This document shows positions 22,517 through 32,147 of a stretch of DNA of 64,000 nt, piece by piece. Every line of letters starts with the position of its first letter. Position 1 is the first letter of the stretch. Under the pieces are notes generated by a model. The model saw only the letters and a list, made by a program, of their open reading frames with translations, was not told where the DNA came from and made no database searches. Position numbers and translations under genes: made by a program. Source of the DNA: Gloeocapsopsis dulcis (GTDB taxonomy: Bacteria; Cyanobacteriota; Cyanobacteriia; Cyanobacteriales; Chroococcidiopsidaceae). The stretch lies in the NCBI RefSeq assembly GCF_032163395.1, contig NZ_CP119968.1, positions 543,501-607,500 of the forward strand, written 5' to 3'.

Positions 22517-25018
22517 ATGCAACAGCAAATATCAATATCAATTGCAGCGATCATTACTGTACTGATGACTCAAGCGGTACAAGCGAACGAGATAGCCGAA
22601 TTAGAAAAACCACTGCGTTTGGGTGAGATAAATCGTCCTGCGACTACCGTTAAGGAATGGCTAGCGCAATCTTCAGATCCCATTCAAGTGACTGGAGTAC
22701 GACTAAATGCTACCGCGACTGGGTTAGAGGTGATTTTAGATACAGAACAACTCGTGTCACCTGTAACTTCGGTAGTTGGTAATGCGCTGATTATAGATAT
22801 TCCTAATGCAGTACTGGTATCACCTGATGGTCAACTCCAGACAGCGAATCCAGCACAAGGAATTGCCTTCACATCTGTTATTAACTTACCAAATCGGGTT
22901 CGAGTTACCGTTACAGGCATGAATGCACCACCGACTGCTAGCGTCCAATCAAAAGAAGCAGGAATTGTCCTCAGCGTAACGCCAGGAGTAGCAGAAACTG
23001 AAACGGTTGAGGACGATACGATTCAAATTACCGTCACAGGAACGCAAGACGAAGGATACAATCCCTCAGCAGCAACCACCGGAACGCGAATTGAAGCACC
23101 CCTGCGTGATGTGCCCCTTACCCTCCAGGTGATTCCGCGCCAGGTTATCGAAGATCGTCAGATTATCCGTTTGACTGAAGTGGCTGATAACGTTCCAGGT
23201 GTAGAAACTTCTTCAGGGTATGGCGGACTCGCTTCTAATGATTATTACATCCGAGGATTTAAAACTGGGGAAAGCTTTCGGAATGGATTTCGAGATTTTA
23301 CATTCATCAGCCCACGCGATCCTGCCAATGTCGAGCAAGTCGAATTCCTGAGAGGTCCCGCCTCCGTGCTGTATGGCGGTGGATCTAACCTCAGTGGCGC
23401 TGTTAATACTATTACAAAACGTCCTTTAGCTGATCCCCGCTATGAAGTAAATGGCACAATTGGTAACTACGGATTCTACCGATCAGCAATTGACTTGACA
23501 GGACCACTTGTAGATGACGGTTCCTTATTATACCGACTTAACCTTGCTTATACTAACGCGGATAGTTTTCGTGATTTTAATGAGAGTCAGAGCATCTTTG
23601 TTGCGCCTGTGCTGACGTGGAATATTGGACCGCGAACGACGCTCACAACTGAGTTTGAGTATCAAAATTACGACTACGTATTCGATCGCGGCTTTCCACC
23701 AGGGGAAGTGTTTTTACAGTTACCACGCGATCGCTTTTTGTTTGAACCTGATGTTAATCGGGCGCAGTTTAATTCTTACTACTTTGGCTACAACCTTGAA
23801 CATGAATTGAACGATCAATGGAAAGTTCGCCAAGGATTTGGTGGGCTGATTATCAACGGAGAAACAGAAGCCGCTGTTCTTGGTAATTACTCTTCACCGT
23901 TTGTCGATGACGATGGTAGGACATTACAACGCGACGCACAAAGAAGTGATGAGCAGCAAGAAAACTTTTCACTACAAACGGAAGTTATTGGTGAGTTTAG
24001 TACAGGTTCGATCAATCACAATCTCCTGTTTGGACTTGAATATGCCCGCTATCGCTTTGCCTACGATTTCTTTGATGCCACACTAGGACCAATCGATATT
24101 TTTAATCCAGTTTACGGTGCTAGACCTGGTACATATGTTCCTAGCTCTTTTGAAGAATATGGCACGCGAAACATTGGTATTTATCTACAGGATTTAGTCT
24201 ATCTCACACCAAACCTGATTGTTCTAGCTGGAGGACGGCTCGATTTTAATAACTCGTTTTACCGCGACACACTCAACAATACAACCAACAGCGAGCGATC
24301 GGAAACATCCTTCTCTCCGCGATTGGGAATTGTTTACCAACCTGGTGAAAATACATCGCTATATTTTAATTGGGCAAATGCATTTACACCAACTGTTTTG
24401 GGTGGCATAACACGGGCTGGACAACCTTTTGAGCCTGAACGCGGACAACAATTCGAGATTGGACTCAAACAAGATTTTAGCGATCGCCTCTCGGCTAACT
24501 TAGCGTTTTACCATCTCACCCGTCAAAACGTTTCCACCCCTGACCCAGAAGACCCCGATTTCAGCATTCAAACTGGAGAACAAACCAGCCGAGGAATTGA
24601 ATTAGATGTCAGAGGGGAAATCTTGCCTGGTTGGAATATGATTGCAACCTATGCCCTTACCGATGCCTTTGTCAGCGAAGACAACGATCTTCCAGTAGGC
24701 GATCGCCTGGCAGGAATTCCCAAAAACACTGCCAGTTTATGGAGCACTTACGAGATTCAAAGCGGTGATTGGCAAGGCTTGGGGTTTGGTCTAGGTTTAG
24801 TCTACGTCGATGAACGAGAAGCCCAACTGCCAAATACCACCGTTACATTACCGTCCTACTTCCGCACCGATGCCAGCCTTTTCTACCGACGTGATAATTG
24901 GCGTGCTGCTGTAAATTTCAAAAATCTGTTCAGTGTGGAGTACTTCAACACGCAAGGCTTTTTCATGACGCCTCAAGCTTCCTTTACGGTATTAGCAAAT
25001 ATTTCTGTAGAGTTCTGA
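22517..25018 (+). CDS. TonB-dependent siderophore receptor with N-terminal AMIN domain
   Basis: An 833-residue outer-membrane receptor that imports ferric siderophores using TonB energy. Signal peptide about 1-23 (cut near VQA-N), AMIN domain about 50-155 (VTGVRLNATATGLEVILDT), a TonB-box-like stretch, plug domain about 185-300 (EAPLRDVPLTLQVIPRQVI; YYIRGFKTGES; VEFLRGPASVLYGGG), and a 22-strand barrel ending in Phe (SVEF). The AMIN domain before the plug is a cyanobacterial trait. AGGAGG is 4-5 nt before the ATG. The substrate-binding lipoprotein gene follows by 25 bp; permease and ATPase genes are not in this window. Confidence 0.95.
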   Translation: MQQQISISIAAIITVLMTQAVQANEIAELEKPLRLGEINRPATTVKEWLAQSSDPIQVTGVRLNATATGLEVILDTEQLVSPVTSVVGNALIIDIPNAVLVSPDGQLQTANPAQGIAFTSVINLPNRVRVTVTGMNAPPTASVQSKEAGIVLSVTPGVAETETVEDDTIQITVTGTQDEGYNPSAATTGTRIEAPLRDVPLTLQVIPRQVIEDRQIIRLTEVADNVPGVETSSGYGGLASNDYYIRGFKTGESFRNGFRDFTFISPRDPANVEQVEFLRGPASVLYGGGSNLSGAVNTITKRPLADPRYEVNGTIGNYGFYRSAIDLTGPLVDDGSLLYRLNLAYTNADSFRDFNESQSIFVAPVLTWNIGPRTTLTTEFEYQNYDYVFDRGFPPGEVFLQLPRDRFLFEPDVNRAQFNSYYFGYNLEHELNDQWKVRQGFGGLIINGETEAAVLGNYSSPFVDDDGRTLQRDAQRSDEQQENFSLQTEVIGEFSTGSINHNLLFGLEYARYRFAYDFFDATLGPIDIFNPVYGARPGTYVPSSFEEYGTRNIGIYLQDLVYLTPNLIVLAGGRLDFNNSFYRDTLNNTTNSERSETSFSPRLGIVYQPGENTSLYFNWANAFTPTVLGGITRAGQPFEPERGQQFEIGLKQDFSDRLSANLAFYHLTRQNVSTPDPEDPDFSIQTGEQTSRGIELDVRGEILPGWNMIATYALTDAFVSEDNDLPVGDRLAGIPKNTASLWSTYEIQSGDWQGLGFGLGLVYVDEREAQLPNTTVTLPSYFRTDASLFYRRDNWRAAVNFKNLFSVEYFNTQGFFMTPQASFTVLANISVEF

Positions 25019-25043
25019 TGTCAGCAACACCATCCACGACACT

Positions 25044-25997
25044 ATGAACATCATCCGTTGGCTGCGCTTCATTTTGTTGATCATCATGTCCTTCAGCATT
25101 GTGTCAGCTTGCGGTAGCCGCTCAGCTCAAATTGTCCCTTCGCTGGATGCAGCTTCTAATTGCCGAATAATTCAGCACGCATTAGGAGAAACCTGCGTTC
25201 CGGCTCAGCCTCAACGTGTCATTGTTTTAGGTGTTCCCACGCTGGGTGATGCACTAGCATTAGGCGTCAAGCCAATTGGTTCAATTTTATACTTTGACAA
25301 CCCTCCTCCCTATCTTGCACAGACAAGAGAAGATATTGAGGTCATCGGTAAAGAAGAGCAACCGAACATCGAAAAAATACTGACGTTGAAACCTGATCTG
25401 ATTATTGGTTTCAAATATTCTGCTGAAGCAATCTACAATCAACTTTCTCAAGTTGCGCCCACTGTTCTGGATGATTGGGAGGGATATCCGTCGTGGAGAA
25501 ATCACTTTAATTTCGTTGCCGAAGTTCTGGGTAAAACTGAGGAAGCTAAGCAAGTTTGGGCAAATTATGAGCAACGCATTCAATCTTTAAAAGTAGCATT
25601 AGGGAATCGCATTCAAGCTCTGGAAATCTCATTTGTGTATATTTGCTGCGGCACAATCGATATTGATTTACAAAATTCTTTCAGTGGCAGCATTCTCGCA
25701 GACGTGGGATTGCGTCGTCCAGCTGCTCAAGCCACTCCAATAGAAGGAGGAATTACTCTGCTTTCTGAAGAACGGTTGATGGATATTGATGGTGATATCC
25801 TCTTTGTTGCAACAGACGGCAAAGAATCTGCGCAAAAATTGGCACAACTCAAACAAAACCCATTGTGGCAGAACCTGAAAGCCGTTCAACACAATCGAGT
25901 GTATCCAGTTAACTATCCAACTTGGAGAGGGGGTAATCCTCTCGCCGCTGATGCAGTCATTGACGATTTATTCAAGTATTTAGTTGAAGGAAGTTAG
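25044..25997 (+). CDS. Iron-siderophore ABC transporter substrate-binding lipoprotein
   Basis: A 317-residue periplasmic binding protein of the FecB/BtuF (helical backbone) family. Lipobox VSAC at residue 23 makes it membrane-anchored. PQRVIVLGVPTLGDALALGVKPIG and NIEKILTLKPDLIIGFKYSAEAIYNQLSQVAP (in part) are typical; the C-terminal half has VYPVNYPTWRGGNPLAADAVIDDL. It receives ferric-siderophore from the TonB receptor encoded 25 bp upstream and hands it to an inner-membrane permease that must be encoded elsewhere. Part of the same regulated operon. Confidence 0.9.
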   Translation: MNIIRWLRFILLIIMSFSIVSACGSRSAQIVPSLDAASNCRIIQHALGETCVPAQPQRVIVLGVPTLGDALALGVKPIGSILYFDNPPPYLAQTREDIEVIGKEEQPNIEKILTLKPDLIIGFKYSAEAIYNQLSQVAPTVLDDWEGYPSWRNHFNFVAEVLGKTEEAKQVWANYEQRIQSLKVALGNRIQALEISFVYICCGTIDIDLQNSFSGSILADVGLRRPAAQATPIEGGITLLSEERLMDIDGDILFVATDGKESAQKLAQLKQNPLWQNLKAVQHNRVYPVNYPTWRGGNPLAADAVIDDLFKYLVEGS

Positions 25998-26120
25998 TCT
26001 TCAGGAATTATGAGTTATGAGTTTTGTTCGCGCAGCGTGCCGGAGGCAATTATTCTGAGTTAACCCCATCGATAAATCTGGAGTTATAAGTTTTAAATTA
26101 AAAATTGCATTCTCTAGCCC

Positions 26121-26816
26121 TTAAATTCCTGACAACCGCTGAACGAACTCCGTGTGTTCTACTGAATTCAATCCTGCTTGCAAAACTGCCAACACTTGCA
26201 CCATATCTCCCTGTAATAATGCTGGAACTGCTAACCATAACCCTGGAAAAACCTGACTGCGGATTACTCCATCAGCATCGGGTGCTAGCGATATGTATTC
26301 TCCTTCTTGTAGACAAAACCAATCAAGTTTATTCTCAAAAATCTGCCAGACAATGTACTCTTGCACTCGATTGCGGCGATAGGCATTTTTCTTATCATAC
26401 AAATCATTGGCAGCGCTACTTGCTGCAACTTCTACTACCAATTCGGGCGCACCTTCGACATAATCATCTTCTGTCAGTCGCGCTTGTCCTCCAGCGCTTT
26501 GCTCAATCAACAAAATCACATCGGGCTGGGGTTCATTATCTAAGTCTAGACGTACTGTAGCGTTATCACCCAACCTCACCCCAGGAGTCATAACTTTATA
26601 CATACCTGCCCAAACAATTAACAAACCATGTGGTTCTGCATGACTTCTAAAGCGTAACGGCGATGCCACGTACACAACTCCCTCAATTAATTCCGCCTTC
26701 TTAGTATGCGGCATGGTTCGATAGCGGCGTTCAAACTCAAATCGCGACAGGCGATCGCCACTTTCTAAAGGAGGAGTAGCCATTTGACTCGCAGGCTGTT
26801 GCGTCACCATTATCAA
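26121..26816 (-). CDS. Uma2-family (DUF820) restriction-endonuclease-fold protein
   Basis: A 231-residue Uma2 protein, the longest in this window. Landmarks are GDRLSRFEFERRYRTMP, KAELIEGVVYVASP (acidic ELIEG), NEPQPDVILLI (PD of the nuclease core), APELVVEVAASSAANDLYDK (E-x-A/S) and VQEYIVWQIFENKLDWF. It sits between the siderophore-binding protein and the MFS transporter on the opposite strand and so interrupts the presumed iron island. Function uncertain, as for the family. Confidence 0.83.
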   Translation of the reverse strand: MIMVTQQPASQMATPPLESGDRLSRFEFERRYRTMPHTKKAELIEGVVYVASPLRFRSHAEPHGLLIVWAGMYKVMTPGVRLGDNATVRLDLDNEPQPDVILLIEQSAGGQARLTEDDYVEGAPELVVEVAASSAANDLYDKKNAYRRNRVQEYIVWQIFENKLDWFCLQEGEYISLAPDADGVIRSQVFPGLWLAVPALLQGDMVQVLAVLQAGLNSVEHTEFVQRLSGI

Positions 26817-26841
26817 TTTCTCTCCAACATAGTATTACTCT

Positions 26842-28122
26842 GTGCGTACCTTTACTATTATCTGGCTTGGTCAACTTGTCTCTACCATCGGCAGTTATAT
26901 GACCGAATTTGCCATAACAATTTGGGCTTGGGAACTAACAGGTTCAGCGACAGCTTTGGCACTTGTAGGCTTTTTTTCCCAATTACCGCGCATTCCCATT
27001 ACTCTGTTTGCAGGTATCATTGTCGATCGCTTTAACCGCAAACGTTTGATGATCTTAGGAGATACAGTTGCTGCGCTTTCTACTATAGCTATCTTGCTAC
27101 TGTATCTTACTGATAACTTACAAATTTGGCATCTTTACTTAACAAGTGCTGCTAATGGTAGTTTTGGGCAAATTCAGCAGCTTGCCTACTCAACCTCGAT
27201 TGCGATGATTGTGCCACCACAGCACTATACCCGCGCTAGCAGCATGGGTTCGATGGTACACTATGGCTCTGCGATCTTTGCTCCGGCGTTTGCTGGTAGT
27301 CTTTATCCTGTAGTTGGACTGTTAGGTATTCTCTTAATTGATTTAACAACTTTTACCGTAGCGATCGCCACGTTGGTTACTATTTACATCCCCCAACCAC
27401 CGCGTCCCGATAGTCAGCAAGTTCCAGATACTCTCGCTTTTGGATTTCGCTATATTTGGAATCACCAAGGCTTACGTGCTTTATTAGTCACAACTGCACT
27501 CTTTTGGTTTGCGCATGACCTCGGAGGAGCAGTTTACGAACCGATGATTCTCGCGCGTACCGATGGTAGTGCTCAAGTTTTAGGTAGTATTGCGGCGTCT
27601 GCTGGGATCGGAGGCGTGACAGGCGCGGTTATTGTTAGTATTTGGGGTGGTCCTAAGCGGCGTATTGATGGGATGCTGCTAGGATTTATTGGGGCGGGCT
27701 TGAGTAAAACAATCTTTGGCTTAGGACGTACAACGTTAGTGTGGATTCCCGCACAATTTTGCTCCTCTTTAAATTTTCCGCTGCTGGCTAGCGCTGAAAC
27801 TGCAATTTGGATGGCAAAAGTGGTTCCAGAGATGCAAGGGCGGGTATTTGCCGCGAATGCTTTGATTTTACAAATTGTGTCGGCGATCGCTGCTTTTATT
27901 GCTGGTCCTTTAGCAGATCGAGTATTTGAACCCGCAATGTCACCTGGAGGGAAACTAGTAACTATTCTGGGTGGTATCTTTGGCAGCGATTTTGGGGCTG
28001 GGATGGCAGTTTTGTATGTTATTACTGCCATCGGTTTATTACTAGTCGGCTGTGGAGGCTTCACCTACCGAGAATTGCAAGAGATAGAAGACATAGAACC
28101 AAATCGCAATCCTGATACATAG
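26842..28122 (+). CDS. MFS transporter, EntS-like (possible siderophore exporter)
   Basis: A 426-residue major facilitator with about twelve membrane segments. The conserved loop 2-3 motif is ITLFAGIIVDRFNRKRLMILGD, as in the MFS_3/EntS group, where several members export siderophores. The GTG at 26842 is the only possible upstream start because a TAG lies 12 nt before. Its place beside a siderophore receptor, a binding protein and an AraC regulator makes siderophore export a reasonable guess, though drug efflux cannot be excluded. No siderophore synthesis gene is nearby. Confidence 0.82.
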   Translation: MRTFTIIWLGQLVSTIGSYMTEFAITIWAWELTGSATALALVGFFSQLPRIPITLFAGIIVDRFNRKRLMILGDTVAALSTIAILLLYLTDNLQIWHLYLTSAANGSFGQIQQLAYSTSIAMIVPPQHYTRASSMGSMVHYGSAIFAPAFAGSLYPVVGLLGILLIDLTTFTVAIATLVTIYIPQPPRPDSQQVPDTLAFGFRYIWNHQGLRALLVTTALFWFAHDLGGAVYEPMILARTDGSAQVLGSIAASAGIGGVTGAVIVSIWGGPKRRIDGMLLGFIGAGLSKTIFGLGRTTLVWIPAQFCSSLNFPLLASAETAIWMAKVVPEMQGRVFAANALILQIVSAIAAFIAGPLADRVFEPAMSPGGKLVTILGGIFGSDFGAGMAVLYVITAIGLLLVGCGGFTYRELQEIEDIEPNRNPDT

Positions 28123-28145
28123 ATAGATTGCAATCAAGTGTTACT

Positions 28146-29492
28146 TTACTCCCCAGTAATTGAAAGGTTATCAACCCAAATTCTTGGACAAACGCCTGCT
28201 GGTGTCAATTCTGGTTCTTTCTCAACAAAAATAATTGACTGCAACAGTTCCAGAAAATCTCCCGCAACAGTTGCAGATTCAATACTTGTTTTTTTACCGT
28301 TGTTTACCATCCAGCCATCAAACGGAAGTGAAAATGAACCTTGTAACGCTTTAACTCCTGCATGAAGCGCTTGCACGTCATCGATGAAAATGACGTTCTC
28401 CGCACTATCTAAACTATATTCCTGTTGTGCAGTTTCTCCAGGAAATACGTGATAAAAGTGTGAGCTAACGCTAACTTTCGCACCAATATTTGCGTGTCCT
28501 GTAGGTTGAGTATTGAACCTTTTCGCTGTACCAGCACTGTGGATAAAATTGCTCAAAACTCCATTAGTAATTAATGAAATGCGTCGCGTTGGTGTCCCTT
28601 CACCATCAAAGGTTTCTGCCGCAATATTCTCAGGATGCAGCGCATCATCACAGACTGAAAGTAGAGGAGAAGCGATCGCTTTCCCTATCGATTCTGGTGT
28701 GGAAAGGCTTTGCTTATCTAAGATATTTTGAGCATTGAAAAGATTAGAAAAAGCTCCTAATAAACTTAAAAAAGCTTCTGGTGAAAAAACGACGCGGTAT
28801 TTCCCTGATTTAACTTTTTCGTAGTCAAGATGACTGATTGTTTTCTCGGCTGCTTCGTGCAAGCAACCCTGTAAATCGAGTTGTTCTAAACTACGATTGA
28901 TCCGAAAAGCGCCCGCACTACGGGGTTTTTTGCCTTCTTGTTCGGTCTTGCTGTAAAGATAAATCGATGTATAAGAACGCGCCTCATTTCGCACCGCACC
29001 TTCACTATTGAGATAGAAGCGGCTGAGATCTCTTTGCGATAAACCGTTATACGGTACGCCTTTGATTGCAGGGTGCGCTTGTAAGAGTTCTTTTTCAGCT
29101 GTAATTAGAGTGTCAATCAGTTTTGTAACTGGTGCTTGTGGCGCTGTTGCCTCGGTATTAGCTGTCAGTTCAGCCGTGGCTTCGGGGCTAAAATCAGGGA
29201 CATTTTCTTTTACCCCAAAGAAACTTGCTTCGTAGGCTGTTTTTAAAGCTAAGTCGATGCCATTAGGATCGACATCAGTAGTGCTAGTAACTCCAACCGT
29301 ATTATCTTTATTCCAGACACGCACAATCACGCTGGAACGATTGGATGCTTTGACTTGTTTTGGTTCTCCGCTATCAACTTGAACGCTGGTTTCGTCAACA
29401 GATGATCCGTAAATATCAAATTTTTCTATCCCAAGGTGTTCAGCACTCGCTTGCGTGTAACCTGCAAGTTCATCAATATTTGGCATAATCAA
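28146..29492 (-). CDS. pmbA: PmbA/TldE metallopeptidase-system subunit
   Basis: A 448-residue member of the TldD/PmbA family, equivalent to TldE. With TldD it forms a heterodimeric protease that degrades unfolded peptides and, in several bacteria, trims modified peptides such as microcins and CcdA. PmbA lacks the zinc-binding HExxxH, and no such motif is present here. Typical strings are VQVDSGEPKQVKASNRSSV, GHANIGAKVSV and the C-terminal TIESATVAGDFLELL-like end. It lies 20 bp after tldD on the same strand, a clear operon. Confidence 0.92.
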   Translation of the reverse strand: MIMPNIDELAGYTQASAEHLGIEKFDIYGSSVDETSVQVDSGEPKQVKASNRSSVIVRVWNKDNTVGVTSTTDVDPNGIDLALKTAYEASFFGVKENVPDFSPEATAELTANTEATAPQAPVTKLIDTLITAEKELLQAHPAIKGVPYNGLSQRDLSRFYLNSEGAVRNEARSYTSIYLYSKTEQEGKKPRSAGAFRINRSLEQLDLQGCLHEAAEKTISHLDYEKVKSGKYRVVFSPEAFLSLLGAFSNLFNAQNILDKQSLSTPESIGKAIASPLLSVCDDALHPENIAAETFDGEGTPTRRISLITNGVLSNFIHSAGTAKRFNTQPTGHANIGAKVSVSSHFYHVFPGETAQQEYSLDSAENVIFIDDVQALHAGVKALQGSFSLPFDGWMVNNGKKTSIESATVAGDFLELLQSIIFVEKEPELTPAGVCPRIWVDNLSITGE

Positions 29493-29512
29493 TTTTGAAT
29501 TTTAAATTAACA

Positions 29513-30997
29513 CTATCTTCCGCCGACAGTAATTGAATCAACTTTGATGTGAGGTTGACCTACGGTAACGTAGACACTACCGCTAACCGAACCACAGAAT
29601 CCTGCTGCGAGTCCTAAGTCTTGCGAACACATCGAAATTTTGTTCATGATTTCTTTCGCATCACCGATTAGAGTAGCGCCTTTGAGGGGTTTGGTAATTT
29701 TACCGTTCTCAATTAGGTAAGCTTCATCGACAGCGAAGTTGAATTGTCCTGTAGGACCAACGCTACCACCACCCATTTTCTTACAGTAGATGCCTTTGTC
29801 GATCGAGGCGAATAAGTCTTCGTTGGTGTAGTTACCAGGAGCGATGTAAGTGTTACGCATCCGCGAAGCTGCGGCGAAGGTGTAGTTTTGGCGACGTCCG
29901 CTACCTGTTCTGGGCTGTCCGGTACGAATTGAACCAGTGCGATCGCTAATAAAATTCTTCAAAATGCCATTTTCGATTAATAATGTTCTTTGCGCTGGCA
30001 TTCCTTCATCGTCCATGTCAATTGTTCCAAAGGCATCTTGAGAAAGTCCTTCATCCCATGCAGTTAAGCTTTCATGGGCAATTTTCTCGCCTTTCTTATC
30101 CGCAAATGGAGTTGTTTTACGCTCAATTTGGGTTGTTTCTAGCAAGTGTCCGCAGGCTTCGTGGAAGATCACACCCCCAAACTCGTTTGCCATGATAATT
30201 GGGTAATTACCAGATTCTACATATTCGGCGTAGAGCATTTTTCCGGCGGAGTCGGCAACTTCTTCAGCATCAGGTTGATAGTTCCAACTTCTTAAAAAGT
30301 CTGGTTCGCTAGTGCTACCAACGCGCTTGCTGATCGAGGAACGATTTGCCCCATCGGCACACAGAAGGTTATAACCAACAGATTGCGTCAGGCGAATGTC
30401 TCTAGCAAAAGTACCATCACTTGCTGCGACTAAAACTTCTTGCCAATCACGGAAATACACTGCTCGTCTCGATTGTACGTGAGTTGCTTTTTGTTTTAAC
30501 TGCGCATTAGCATCGAGGAGAATTTCGCCCATTTCCCGCATCGAACTGCATCCTGCTAGCCAAGACTCCTTACCTTTTTTAATAGCATAGTCTCGCAAGA
30601 GTTCGAGGTTAATTTCTGGCACATAACCGTTAGGTGCGGGCAGTTGCAAGCCTAAAATTGACAAACCTTTTTCCAGGGCGGCTTTGAGTCCTGTAAACGA
30701 TAAATCGTTGGTGCTGACGTAGCAATCGGCTTTACCACGAAAAACTCGGACTCCTGCACCTGTAGATAGTCGTGGCGAAATACTAGTGATTGTGTCGTCT
30801 TCAGCTAGACAGTTGATATAGTTGACTCGCTCTAAGAAGAATTCAACAAAATCAGCCCCTGCTGCACGTCCTAAGCCTAAAAGAGTGGATAATGGCGCTT
30901 CCCAGGTTTCATCGAAGCGATCGCGTGTCGAGCTATATTGCAGGTTTGGTAATTCCCTCGTTAGCAGTAAGGTACTAGGATGCATGGAGAGCGTCAT
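29513..30997 (-). CDS. tldD: TldD metallopeptidase subunit
   Basis: A 494-residue TldD protein, catalytic half of the TldD/TldE protease. The zinc site is [14 protein letters not shown] (HExxxH), followed by the family-typical [21 protein letters not shown] and [13 protein letters not shown] with the C-terminal [14 protein letters not shown]. The first gene of the tldD-pmbA operon; the start has no strong ribosome site, and MHPS (Met5) is an alternative. Acts in the cytosol. Confidence 0.93.
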   Translation of the reverse strand: MTLSMHPSTLLLTRELPNLQYSSTRDRFDETWEAPLSTLLGLGRAAGADFVEFFLERVNYINCLAEDDTITSISPRLSTGAGVRVFRGKADCYVSTNDLSFTGLKAALEKGLSILGLQLPAPNGYVPEINLELLRDYAIKKGKESWLAGCSSMREMGEILLDANAQLKQKATHVQSRRAVYFRDWQEVLVAASDGTFARDIRLTQSVGYNLLCADGANRSSISKRVGSTSEPDFLRSWNYQPDAEEVADSAGKMLYAEYVESGNYPIIMANEFGGVIFHEACGHLLETTQIERKTTPFADKKGEKIAHESLTAWDEGLSQDAFGTIDMDDEGMPAQRTLLIENGILKNFISDRTGSIRTGQPRTGSGRRQNYTFAAASRMRNTYIAPGNYTNEDLFASIDKGIYCKKMGGGSVGPTGQFNFAVDEAYLIENGKITKPLKGATLIGDAKEIMNKISMCSQDLGLAAGFCGSVSGSVYVTVGQPHIKVDSITVGGR

Positions 30998-31197
30998 CGG
31001 TGCAGCGTCCTTCAGTGGGTTGATTGACTACTCTAAAGTCTAGCAAATTCTTTTTTTATTCTAATTCAGTTGAGGGGTAGAGCTTTTTGAATATTTATGT
31101 CTTAAGTTAAGTGGGTAAAAATAAACGTCTCAAAAGTTTTGAGTTTTGAATTGAGGAATCTTAAGTTTTTGATACTTCCAATACTTGCTATATAAAT

Positions 31198-31650
31198 TTA
31201 ATGATGAATTCGACATTCTCGTTGCGTCACTTCATGGCGGTAGCGAAATATTGGATCGAGTTGCATCATCACTAACCAACTAGCAAAGAAGTCTGATAAG
31301 AAACCACCAGGTAAACTAAAATCTATATCATCGGTAAGCAAAGTTTTATGATTTTCTGCTGTAAACTGATGGCAATGTCTCCAATATTCAAATGGTCCTT
31401 CGCGCTGTTCGTCTGTAAAGAAATGGTATTTATGATATTCAGTATGGACAGCCAACCATTTTAGAGGAACAGGACCCACAAAAATTTTGACTTCAGAAAT
31501 TGCTCCTACCTCTAATCCTCCTTCGCGACGTATAACTTGAATTGGTTGCCAAGGGGGTGCTAGAAGATTGAGTATATCAGGACGCTCGTGAAAATTCCAA
31601 ACTACTTCTACAGGTGCATTAATTAGGGAAGAATATTTAAATTTAACCAT
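31198..31650 (-). CDS. SRPBCC (START-like) ligand-binding protein
   Basis: A 150-residue single-domain protein with the SRPBCC/Coq10-cyclase pattern: MVKFKYSSLINAPVEVVWNFHERPD at the N-terminus, a central GPVPLKWLAVHTEYHKYHFFTDEQREGPFEYWRHCHQF (in part) and an amphipathic C-terminal helix (FASWLVMMQLDPIFRYRHEV). It probably binds a hydrophobic ligand; nothing in the sequence shows which. It precedes no obvious partner; the ferredoxin gene lies 63 bp to its right on the same strand and may be cotranscribed. Confidence 0.75.
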   Translation of the reverse strand: MVKFKYSSLINAPVEVVWNFHERPDILNLLAPPWQPIQVIRREGGLEVGAISEVKIFVGPVPLKWLAVHTEYHKYHFFTDEQREGPFEYWRHCHQFTAENHKTLLTDDIDFSLPGGFLSDFFASWLVMMQLDPIFRYRHEVTQRECRIHH

Positions 31651-31713
31651 TAATCATTATTGAATTGCTCGAATATTTAACCCTTGATTACTATTACCAA
31701 TTACCCCTCAAAA

Positions 31714-32046
31714 TTAGCTACTTTTATCACTAGAGTAATACAAAGAAGAATGATATAAAACCTGTTCTTGATGCGTTTGTAAAGTACAATTTGATAGTGG
31801 ATAAGCCACGCAAATAATAGCGTAACCTGCCGCAATTTCTGCGGGTTGCAAAAATTTCTGTTCGCTTTGATCAACTTCTCCGCTAATAATTTTGGCAACG
31901 CAGGCGGAACAGTTTCCTTGACGACACCCTGCAGGTAAACGAATACCTGCTTCTTCTGCTATATCAAGAATGTATTGATCTCCAGAAACCAAAATCGTGC
32001 GGTCAAGTGCCATGTCAGGATTCACTAGTCGAACCTGATAGACCAT
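31714..32046 (-). CDS. Plant-type [2Fe-2S] ferredoxin
   Basis: A 110-residue soluble electron carrier. The cluster ligands are Cys41, Cys46, Cys49 and Cys79 (CRQGNCSAC ... IIC), the classic Cx4Cx2C...C arrangement. The frame extends to 32097, but MVYQVRLVNPDMALD at 32046 is where related ferredoxins begin. The acidic/Ser-rich C-terminal tail beyond the cluster domain is longer than in PetF. It is not the main photosynthetic ferredoxin by sequence (lacks the PetF-type EEAY and CAYP strings); possibly a specialised one. Confidence 0.85.
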   Translation of the reverse strand: MVYQVRLVNPDMALDRTILVSGDQYILDIAEEAGIRLPAGCRQGNCSACVAKIISGEVDQSEQKFLQPAEIAAGYAIICVAYPLSNCTLQTHQEQVLYHSSLYYSSDKSS

Positions 32047-32147
32047 TATTGAAAGATTAAGAGTAAATGAATAGTGGTTAATATACCATATTCCCAATTA
32101 CCACTGCGCAAAATCAAGAATAATGAGATTAATTCAAAACTAATCAC

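Noticed and set aside
26010-26060. Possible small gene after the siderophore-binding protein
   Set aside because: The segment is ATGAGTT-type tandem repeat plus a GCGCAGCGTGCCGGAGGC repeat fragment, not coding.
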